DNA from: Bacteroidia bacterium | GTDB lineage: Bacteria; Bacteroidota; Bacteroidia; B-17B0; Aurantibacillaceae | DNA length: 16,211 nt | NCBI GenBank assembly: GCA_026418315.1 | Contig: JAOABO010000027.1 | Coordinates: forward strand, 1-16,211 | Direction of reading: 5' to 3' | Shown here: one piece after another, positions 7,673 through 14,741 of the stretch | Layout: each line of letters begins with the position of its first letter | Position numbering within the stretch: position 1 is the stretch's first letter | The notes under the pieces: generated by a model | The model's input: only the letters and a program-made list of their open reading frames with translations | What the model was told of the DNA's origin: nothing | The model's database searches: none | Program-made: the position numbers and the translations under genes

Positions 7673-8998
7673 ATGACAAAAAAAACAACACTTCTGTTTG
7701 TTCAAATTTATATTCTTTCTTTTTGTTTATTGTATGCTCAGAGCATCAAAATAATATGCGGTGACTCTTTGTATAAGGCCTATTTGAACAAACAATATCC
7801 GGGTTTTGAAAAAAGCTATGAAAAAACATTAGAACAAATTTCTATTCAGGCAGAACAAAACAAACACTTCAAAGTAAATAATGCTACTTACAGCATCAAT
7901 GTTGTTGTACACGTGGTATGGAAAGACAGCAGTGAAAATCTGGCTGATTCAATTATTTTAAATCAGATACAGGTTTTAAACGAAGATTACAATCGTCTGA
8001 ATGCCGACACAGGAAACCTTCGTCCTTTATTCAAACCTATTGCAGGAAATGCCGGTATTCATTTCAACTTGTATCAGATTATTCGTAAACATACGGATTC
8101 ATTATTTAAAATTTCTCTCACCAGCGGCACTACCCCAAATGGTATGAAATTCGATTCTTTAGGTGGTTCATCTGCTATTGACCCTACTCATTACTTGAAT
8201 ATATGGGTATGTAAAATACAACCTCTTACCGTTGGAATGTATACACTAGGTCAAATATTAGGTTATGCGTTTCCTCCCAACAATCTTTCTAACTGGCCAT
8301 CTAACAGTGGTGCTCCTCATCCCGGGGAAGATGGTGTAGTAATTGATTACAGGTGCTTTGGAAGAAACAACCCTAATATTATTACTATCGGAAGTCAGAC
8401 AATAACTATTAAAGGCAGAACACCCACTCATGAAATAGGCCATTACTTAGGATTAAGGCACATTTGGGGAGATGGTGCTACATTTGGAAACAACAACTGC
8501 ACAGGCAATGATGGTATTCAGGATACCCCAAATGCCAACAATCAATCTAACTTTGATTGTAACACCAGCAAAAATACCTGTGTAGATACCAACCTTGGCT
8601 GGACAACAACAGATGCGCCTGATTTGGTAGAAAATTATATGGATTATTCTTCTGAAAGTTGTATGAATATGTTTACACAAGGGCAAGTGAGCTGGATGAT
8701 AACAACATTACAAGGACCAAGAAGCGGGTTACTGACTAATATTTTGAACTATAATTTAGCACAAACAACCATTTATCCTAATCCTGCTAAAAATTCTATT
8801 ACCATTCAAACGTCTTGTAATTTGAATAATACAAATATAAACATTCAGGATATGACCGGTAAAGTTATTTATCAAAGCAATGTAGATTTAAAAGACGGCA
8901 AAAACACATTTTTTCTTCCCCAAATAAATCCTGGGATATACCTGCTTAAAATATATAATGAGAATTTTTATTCTGTAAAAAAAATTACAATTGAATAA
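7673..8998 (+). CDS. Secreted M43-type zinc metalloprotease with T9SS C-terminal sorting domain
   Basis: 441 residues. A signal peptide (about 1-22, ending LLYAQ) precedes a propeptide-like stretch (about 23-70). The catalytic domain starts near TYSINVVVHVVW and carries the zinc motif HEIGHYLGLRH (H253, E254, H257, H263; the HExxHxxGxxH metzincin form). A Met-turn follows in ENYMDYS (M323), as in the M43 cytophagalysin/pappalysin family. Cysteines around 276, 296, 303 and 330 may form disulfides. The last ~78 residues (about 363-441) contain IYPNPAKNSITIQ and end GIYLLKIYNENFYSVKKITIE-like, the type A T9SS sorting domain, so the protein should be exported, cleaved and attached to the surface or released. 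All catalytic residues are present. Substrate unknown. It appears to be a single-gene unit with its own promoter element. Confidence 0.92.
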   Translation: MTKKTTLLFVQIYILSFCLLYAQSIKIICGDSLYKAYLNKQYPGFEKSYEKTLEQISIQAEQNKHFKVNNATYSINVVVHVVWKDSSENLADSIILNQIQVLNEDYNRLNADTGNLRPLFKPIAGNAGIHFNLYQIIRKHTDSLFKISLTSGTTPNGMKFDSLGGSSAIDPTHYLNIWVCKIQPLTVGMYTLGQILGYAFPPNNLSNWPSNSGAPHPGEDGVVIDYRCFGRNNPNIITIGSQTITIKGRTPTHEIGHYLGLRHIWGDGATFGNNNCTGNDGIQDTPNANNQSNFDCNTSKNTCVDTNLGWTTTDAPDLVENYMDYSSESCMNMFTQGQVSWMITTLQGPRSGLLTNILNYNLAQTTIYPNPAKNSITIQTSCNLNNTNINIQDMTGKVIYQSNVDLKDGKNTFFLPQINPGIYLLKIYNENFYSVKKITIE

Positions 8999-9120
8999 TG
9001 TACAAGTACTCTTTGTTGTATAAAAAATTATTCACATTTTGTTTTGGATAACTTATGTATAACTAACAACTATTTTTCCGATTAAATCTCCGTAAATTTG
9101 TTGCTTTGTTGAATTAAACC
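8999..9120. promoter_or_regulatory. 122-nt intergenic region upstream of ftsK with -7 element and DnaA-box-like sites
   Basis: TAAATTTG at 9093-9100 exactly matches the TAnnTTTG -7 consensus and lies 20 nt before the ftsK ATG; no clear -33 TTG sits at the standard distance. Upstream, TTATTCACA at 9028-9036 exactly matches the DnaA box TTATNCACA. On the opposite strand, 9043-9051 reads TTATCCAAA, one mismatch from TTATCCACA. In an AT-rich sequence a single exact match is expected by chance at roughly this window size, so binding by DnaA is only a possibility. No convincing rho-independent terminator follows the metalloprotease gene. Confidence 0.45.
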
Positions 9121-11646
9121 ATGGCTAAAACCAAAAATAGAATTAAACCCACACCCATCTTGGAAGAAACCAGTCTGGAAGATATACAGTCCGATAGCGT
9201 TCAATCTGCATTGAAAAAAGAAAAATCTAATTCTTCTGTTATTCAGTCCTTCTTTCAGAATGCCCAGAAAAATTTCAATACCAATCCTGTTTACTCAATT
9301 ATAACAGGCGGCATATTAATTTTTACTTCCATACTGCTTACCTTATCCTTTATATCATTCTTTTATACCTGGCAAGAAGATTTTGATAAAGTAACCGCTC
9401 CTCTTTCAGTTTTATTTAGTTACGAAACAGATATTCAAAATTGGATGGGTAAAATAGGTGCTTTACTTGCTCACATATTTATATATAGATTTTTTGGTAT
9501 AGGAAGTATGTGTATTCCAATATTACTATTTTTTTTAGGAATTGAAAAAATTCGCCTTCACTCTATCTCTTCCAATTCTTTTTTTCACGCCCTGTTCTGG
9601 ACTATATGGCTATCACTTGGTTTAGGATTTTTCTTTAATGAAAAATATCCATTTGCAGGCGGAAACTATGCTGATATCATGATTTCAACATTAACTAATT
9701 ATATAGGAAAATGGGGAATTTTATTAACCCTCATCCTATCAATAATAACTTATTTTATTATCAATTATGAATTCCTATCGTGGCTGAACTTTAGCAGGTT
9801 ATTTTCTTTTACCCATCAAAAAACTACCTTACAGGAAACCACGAATGATAACAACAAGATGATAGAAACTAAAATGAACGATTTAATATCTGAAGAACAA
9901 ACCGAAGAAGAAGATGATACTACTATTATTATTACAGAAGAAAAAACACCCACCAATGAAATAAAATTTGATATTCAATCAACACAAGATGATATGCCTG
10001 ATATATCATCCACCACCACCAATGACCCAAAATTTATAATAGAACAACCTATTCAATCATCTGATACAAAAGAACAAATACCCAATGAAGAAGAAAAAAT
10101 AAACAATATTGCTGAACAATTAGTTGCTGAACAAGGCGAATTTAACCCACTTGCAGAACTATCAGATTATGTATATCCCCACTTAGATTTACTGAGTGAT
10201 TATGGATCTGGTATAGGTAAAATCAATCAGGAAGAATTATTACAAAACAAAGATAAAATTATTAAAACGCTTCGAAACTATGGTATAGAAATACAAGAAA
10301 TAAAAGCTACCATAGGGCCTACCGTTACTTTATATGAAATAGTACCTGCACCCGGTATCAGAATTGCAAGAATAAAAAATTTAGAAGATGATATAGCATT
10401 AAGCTTAGCTGCACTGGGTATCAGAATTATTGCTCCCATGCCCGGAAAAGGAACCATTGGAATAGAAGTTCCAAATCAAAATCCCGAAATTGTATCTATG
10501 AAACACGTCCTGTCTTCTGAAAAATTCCAAAACACATCGTTTGAACTACCCATTGCACTTGGTAAAACTATCAACAATGATGTATTTATTGCCGACCTTG
10601 CCAAAATGCCCCACCTTTTGATGGCAGGCGCTACAGGACAAGGTAAATCCGTAGGAATCAATGCTTTACTTATTTCCTTATTGTATAAAAAACATCCTGC
10701 TGAATTAAAATTTGTTTTGATAGACCCTAAAAAAGTAGAACTTACCTTATTTAATAAAATTGAAAGACATTTTCTGGCAAAAATCCCTAATTCTGAAAGT
10801 GCCATCATTACAGATACAAAAAAAGTAATACATACACTGAATTCTCTAACCATTGAAATGGACAGCCGGTACGCACTCTTACAAGATGCACAAGTCCGAA
10901 ATATTAAAGAATACAATCAAAAATTTATTAAAAGACGACTTAACCCTCATGAAGGGCACCACTACTTACCCTATATTGTTGTAATAATAGACGAATTTGC
11001 TGATTTAATTATGACTGCCGGAAAAGAGATAGAAGGCCCAATTGCAAGAATAGCTCAATTAGCAAGAGCAGTAGGAATACACTTGGTAATAGCCACACAA
11101 AGGCCATCAGTCAATATTATCACAGGGGTCATTAAAGCTAATTTTCCTGCCCGCATAGCATTCAGAGTATCAATTAAAATTGATTCTCGTACTATTTTGG
11201 ATTCTGGTGGAGCAGAACAATTAATTGGACGCGGCGATATGCTTTTCAGCACCGGTAACGACTTAATACGCTTACAATGTGCTTATGTAGATACTTCAGA
11301 AGTAGAAAAAGTATCTGAATATATTGGTATTCAAAGAGCTTATCCACACGCTTTCTTATTACCCGAATACGTTGATGAAAATGATGATACCGCAACAGAA
11401 GAAATTGACCTTTCAGAAAGAGACAAATTATTTGAAGAAGCAGCACGTTTAGTGGTACAATTTCAACAAGGGAGCATTTCTTTTCTACAAAGAAAACTTA
11501 AAATTGGATTTAACCGGGCAGGCCGCCTCATTGACGAGTTAGAAAAAGCAGGTATTGTAGGAAAACAAGATGTATCTAAACAAAGGGAAGTTTTAATTAA
11601 AGAACTACAACAATTAGAAGAACTTATTAATAAGTTAAATTCGTAG
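9121..11646 (+). CDS. ftsK: DNA translocase FtsK/SpoIIIE
   Basis: 841 residues. The N-terminal ~230 residues contain four hydrophobic segments (about 59-83, 112-139, 153-173 and 198-216), the membrane anchor of FtsK. A low-complexity acidic, Thr/Glu/Gln-rich linker (about 235-345) follows, then the alpha/beta motor domain. Walker A is GATGQGKS (503-510) and Walker B is VVIIDEFADL (D624, E625), with the ATQRPSVNIITG segment about 40 residues later. The C-terminal gamma winged helix (about 768-835) includes QGSISFLQRKLKIGFNRAG, which in relatives reads the KOPS/SRS polarity sequences. The protein forms hexamers at the division site, pumps DNA and helps resolve chromosome dimers through Xer recombination. 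Length and motifs are complete. It sits alone between two intergenic gaps, and DnaA-box-like sites lie upstream. Confidence 0.97.
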   Translation: MAKTKNRIKPTPILEETSLEDIQSDSVQSALKKEKSNSSVIQSFFQNAQKNFNTNPVYSIITGGILIFTSILLTLSFISFFYTWQEDFDKVTAPLSVLFSYETDIQNWMGKIGALLAHIFIYRFFGIGSMCIPILLFFLGIEKIRLHSISSNSFFHALFWTIWLSLGLGFFFNEKYPFAGGNYADIMISTLTNYIGKWGILLTLILSIITYFIINYEFLSWLNFSRLFSFTHQKTTLQETTNDNNKMIETKMNDLISEEQTEEEDDTTIIITEEKTPTNEIKFDIQSTQDDMPDISSTTTNDPKFIIEQPIQSSDTKEQIPNEEEKINNIAEQLVAEQGEFNPLAELSDYVYPHLDLLSDYGSGIGKINQEELLQNKDKIIKTLRNYGIEIQEIKATIGPTVTLYEIVPAPGIRIARIKNLEDDIALSLAALGIRIIAPMPGKGTIGIEVPNQNPEIVSMKHVLSSEKFQNTSFELPIALGKTINNDVFIADLAKMPHLLMAGATGQGKSVGINALLISLLYKKHPAELKFVLIDPKKVELTLFNKIERHFLAKIPNSESAIITDTKKVIHTLNSLTIEMDSRYALLQDAQVRNIKEYNQKFIKRRLNPHEGHHYLPYIVVIIDEFADLIMTAGKEIEGPIARIAQLARAVGIHLVIATQRPSVNIITGVIKANFPARIAFRVSIKIDSRTILDSGGAEQLIGRGDMLFSTGNDLIRLQCAYVDTSEVEKVSEYIGIQRAYPHAFLLPEYVDENDDTATEEIDLSERDKLFEEAARLVVQFQQGSISFLQRKLKIGFNRAGRLIDELEKAGIVGKQDVSKQREVLIKELQQLEELINKLNS

Positions 11647-11783
11647 TAATAATTCTTTAAAAAAATTAATAAGTACTTCATTATTTTTCACCATTCAATA
11701 CAGTTTATCTCCCTTCAAAAAAAATAACAAGAAAAAATAAAAATAACTTTACATTTTAACAACTTACATTAAATAAAATTATT

Positions 11784-11791
11784 TAAATTTG
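11784..11791 (+). promoter_or_regulatory. Candidate -7 promoter element in the ftsK-cargo gene spacer
   Basis: TAAATTTG exactly matches the TAnnTTTG consensus and lies 25 nt before the ATG at 11817. It sits in a 170-nt, very AT-rich spacer (11647-11816) that otherwise shows only poly-A runs and weak AT hairpins. No clear -33 TTG is seen at the usual distance. The long A-rich leader (AAAATTAAAATTT) just before the ATG is typical of highly translated Bacteroidota genes. Confidence 0.5.
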
Positions 11792-11816
11792 CAGCCAAAC
11801 CTAAAAATTAAAATTT

Positions 11817-13925
11817 ATGAAAAAAAATGTCTTATTAGCATCTGTGCTTATAGCAAGTGCAGGCTTGTATGCTCAAAATGGAAAAATAAGGCCTCAAGGC
11901 GCACTCCCCGTGAATATGGCTGAAAGAGAAATGAAAAAACTTAACGAGAATGAACAAACTGCTCATACCATCAATGCTCCAAAACATTCTGTAGCAGTTA
12001 ATTCCAAAACATCTAAAAAGGGTGGTAATCAACAAATAGCTGTTGTTTCTGCTAATCGTATTAGCAGCTCCACTAACATTTTTGGTGTTTTAGTTTCACA
12101 ACAAAAACCATTACATCACAATAGCGATGTTGATATATTAACTTTCTGCCATCGCAAAGGCCCTTACTATACAACTTCACCAGCAAATAACTCTGGATCA
12201 ATTATTTTCTCGTGGTCTTTAAACAAAGGGGTAACTTGGGATTCAACTTGTATTTGGGCAAGTGGAACAAATTTAGCTCGCTATCCTCAAGGTGCAGTAT
12301 ATAATCCTCCAGGAAACACTAACGTAAATAATGTGCACTTTGTAGGAACAGGACCAGTAACCAGCGGTAGCGGATGGATTGGCGGCTGGTTTGCCAGCAA
12401 GCCCTATACTGCATCGGTAGGTGGAAACAATACTGCCCTACCATCACCTAATATGCAATTTTATCCTACTGCTTCCTTTGGAACTATGGTTTATATGCCT
12501 CGTCATTTCTTTACCTATACTAATGATGGCTTTGTAAGATCTGCTGGTTCTCTTGTGCAAAATGTTGGCGCTACTACTAACTTAGCTTTCAGTCCAAGAG
12601 GCATGGCTATATTTAAAGGAAGCTTTAATGCTGGGTCTTTTACATGGAGTGCCGATTCATTAAAACCACCGGTAATATACTCACCTCAAAATGGTAACGC
12701 GTTGTTTTCACTTCCAATAATGGCTTGGGATAATAGTGGTACAATTGGTTATGCAGTGATGATTGGAGCTAGACAGGGGACTTCCGGAACAATGAAAGGA
12801 ATGCAACCAATAGTTTATAAAACTACTAATAGTGGAGCTACTTGGACTTTGATTCCACCTTTTGATTTTACTACCTTAGTGGAAGTTGATAAAAGATTAC
12901 CTATTGCCACCGGTAATTACACTTATTCTATTCCATTTTTCTCTATTGATGAAGGTATTGACGCTACTGTAGATGCTATGGGTAGATTGCATCTTGTTTG
13001 TACAGTAGTAAGTGCTTATTCTGACCATATTGATTCATTATTCTATACCTATGCATTTAACAGCGGTGGCGGATGTGGAGCACAAAATTATAACTTCTAT
13101 TATGGGTCTACTACTACTCATCCTACCATTTTTGACTTTGTATTAGATGGAACCAATACATGGAACGGAATAGTAGTCGACTCTATGGCTACCGAGGGAA
13201 CAAGAGGTGGTGATAATACATGTAGCCAATATGATGCTAATTCAATTAGTATAGATGCCAGAATACAAATTTCTAGAAATGTTACAGGTGATAAAATCTT
13301 TTATTCATGGACAGAAACAGATACTACTATTACAGGACATCATTTTAATGTATTCCCTGACTTATACATGAAAGGATATGATATTTATACCAATACAGTA
13401 ACAAATAAAATGATGGTTATTGGCACATCTGTTTCAACCCCTACCATTGCTAATTATGGAATCTTCTGGCATTACATGGCTCCAAAAGCTATTGATATTG
13501 GAGGTGGCACATATGAAATTCCATTTACCTTTACAGGAGATGCTACTTTTGGTTATTCTGTTACTACTGTTGATCATTACTATGTAAGTGGAGCTCAAAT
13601 TAACCCATCTGCATTTACAAATCCAGCTACACCCTTGTCTTCAAAATCTAACACTACTATCAGTAAAAACAACTTAAGTGATGTAAGTGTTTATCCAAAT
13701 CCAACTAACAATACTACCCAATTAGTTGTTAATTTAGATAAATCTTCTGACATTCATATTGAAATTCTCAATACTCTTGGACAAGTTATTAATACAATGA
13801 CTATCAGAGGAGAAGCAGGAAAGCATATTGTTGATGTTGATTTATCTAATGAAAATGTAGGTGTATATTTTTACAATATTACAACTAATTCGGGTAAGAC
13901 CTCTGGTAAAATAATTAAGCAATAG
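11817..13925 (+). CDS. Secreted protein with BNR-like motifs and T9SS C-terminal sorting domain, function unknown
   Basis: 702 residues. A signal peptide (MKKNVLLASVLIASAGLYAQ, about 1-20) is followed by a charged, low-complexity segment (about 25-75). A long region then follows that is rich in Gly, Ser, Thr, Asn and aromatics, as expected for a beta-propeller or beta-sandwich. Two sialidase Asp-box/BNR-like motifs are visible, SLNKGVTW (about 134-141) and TNSGATW (337-343), each after a strand. Such motifs mark propeller blades and do not prove sialidase activity; I see no catalytic Arg triad or other enzyme signature. The final ~81 residues (622-702) are a T9SS type A sorting domain with DVSVYPNPTNN and a GVYFYNITTNSGKTSGKIIK end. 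The protein should be exported across the outer membrane and anchored or released. It is transcribed alone and ends 25 nt before a strong terminator. Function not recognised. Confidence 0.85.
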   Translation: MKKNVLLASVLIASAGLYAQNGKIRPQGALPVNMAEREMKKLNENEQTAHTINAPKHSVAVNSKTSKKGGNQQIAVVSANRISSSTNIFGVLVSQQKPLHHNSDVDILTFCHRKGPYYTTSPANNSGSIIFSWSLNKGVTWDSTCIWASGTNLARYPQGAVYNPPGNTNVNNVHFVGTGPVTSGSGWIGGWFASKPYTASVGGNNTALPSPNMQFYPTASFGTMVYMPRHFFTYTNDGFVRSAGSLVQNVGATTNLAFSPRGMAIFKGSFNAGSFTWSADSLKPPVIYSPQNGNALFSLPIMAWDNSGTIGYAVMIGARQGTSGTMKGMQPIVYKTTNSGATWTLIPPFDFTTLVEVDKRLPIATGNYTYSIPFFSIDEGIDATVDAMGRLHLVCTVVSAYSDHIDSLFYTYAFNSGGGCGAQNYNFYYGSTTTHPTIFDFVLDGTNTWNGIVVDSMATEGTRGGDNTCSQYDANSISIDARIQISRNVTGDKIFYSWTETDTTITGHHFNVFPDLYMKGYDIYTNTVTNKMMVIGTSVSTPTIANYGIFWHYMAPKAIDIGGGTYEIPFTFTGDATFGYSVTTVDHYYVSGAQINPSAFTNPATPLSSKSNTTISKNNLSDVSVYPNPTNNTTQLVVNLDKSSDIHIEILNTLGQVINTMTIRGEAGKHIVDVDLSNENVGVYFYNITTNSGKTSGKIIKQ

Positions 13926-13950
13926 TTTGATTTGTTTAATTTTAAAAATA

Positions 13951-13980
13951 AAAATCCCGGCTGTAGCCGGGATTTTTTTT
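13951..13980. terminator. Strong rho-independent terminator, probably bidirectional
   Basis: The stem is ATCCCGGCT (13954-13962) paired with AGCCGGGAT (13965-13973). A-T pairs extend it to about 13951-13976, and the loop is two to four bases. A run of T follows on the plus strand (to 13981). The A-rich stretch before the stem (from 13944) gives a T-rich tract on the minus strand. It lies between two convergent genes, 25 nt after the secreted protein's stop and 12 nt from the pcm stop, so it can serve both. Confidence 0.92.
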
Positions 13981-13992
13981 TAAAGAAAAAAA

Positions 13993-14739
13993 TTATTCTT
14001 TGTTATACAACATTGGTACGAACTCAAAATCTCCTAATTTTTCTTTTAGAAAAGTGTTGTTCTTATCTCTTGTAAACAAAAGCATTTCATGAGTGTTGTT
14101 CTGACTTTCAACAGGAATAATCATTTTTCCACCCTCTTTTAATTGCAAAAGCAATTTTTCAGGGACATAAGGTGCGGCTGCCGTAACAATAATTTTATCA
14201 TAAGGAGCAAATTCCTGCCACCCTTCATATCCATCACCATGTTTTACCTGAACGTTGGCATATTCCAAAAAGTTCAATACTTCTTTGCTTCTTAAATATA
14301 ATTCTTCTATTCGCTCTACACTATAAACATGTGCACCTAATTCAAGTAATACAGCGGTTTGATATCCTGAACCTGTTCCTACTTCCAGTACTTTATCATG
14401 AGGCCGAATATTCAATGCCTGTGTTTGAAATGCTACTGTATATGGGTGCGAAATGGTTTGTCCAAAACCTATAGGTAGTGCCTTATCACTATATACATAA
14501 TCTAACAGTACAGATATGCCTTGTGATATTAGTTTATTTTTTTCTTTATCATATTCGGTATTGTGTAAATCAAAAAATAAATGTCTTGGAATTTTTCCAA
14601 TTGCATTTAATACATTTTTATTAGTAATACCCTTCTTTTCTAATTGTTTTAATAATTGTTTTCTTTTACCTTCTAATAATAATAATTCTCTATCAGAAAG
14701 TTCTATTTTTTTTAAATATGTATTCTTTCTGCTCAGCAT
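13993..14739 (-). CDS. pcm: Protein-L-isoaspartate O-methyltransferase
   Basis: 248 residues, slightly longer than the ~210-230 typical because of an N-terminal charged extension (about 1-24). The family landmarks are present: IPRHLFF (50-56), ALPIGFGQTISHPYTVAFQTQ (87-107, the conserved substrate-side region), the SAM-binding VLEVGTGSGYQTA (117-129, motif I), HGDGYEGW (167-174, motif II) and DKIIVTAAAPYVP (181-193, motif III). The enzyme methylates the alpha-carboxyl of isoaspartyl residues with S-adenosylmethionine, starting repair of aged proteins in the cytosol. A shorter start within the first 25 residues is possible, but ATG 14739 is favoured because it lies only 2 nt after the stop of the upstream PD40/SPOR gene, a spacing typical of coupled translation. 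Transcription ends at the hairpin just downstream. Confidence 0.94.
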   Translation of the reverse strand: MLSRKNTYLKKIELSDRELLLLEGKRKQLLKQLEKKGITNKNVLNAIGKIPRHLFFDLHNTEYDKEKNKLISQGISVLLDYVYSDKALPIGFGQTISHPYTVAFQTQALNIRPHDKVLEVGTGSGYQTAVLLELGAHVYSVERIEELYLRSKEVLNFLEYANVQVKHGDGYEGWQEFAPYDKIIVTAAAPYVPEKLLLQLKEGGKMIIPVESQNNTHEMLLFTRDKNNTFLKEKLGDFEFVPMLYNKE

Positions 14740-14741
14740 AT

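Noticed and set aside
10476..10916. 146-codon open frame on the minus strand inside ftsK
   Set aside because: It lies opposite the conserved motor domain, including Walker A. Its translation is Ser/Cys-rich with no family motif, as expected for the complement of a conserved AT-rich gene.
11647..11816. Possible small RNA or terminator in the spacer after ftsK
   Set aside because: The sequence holds only weak AT-rich hairpins and poly-A runs, with no GC stem plus T-tract. Only the -7 element near 11784 can be supported.
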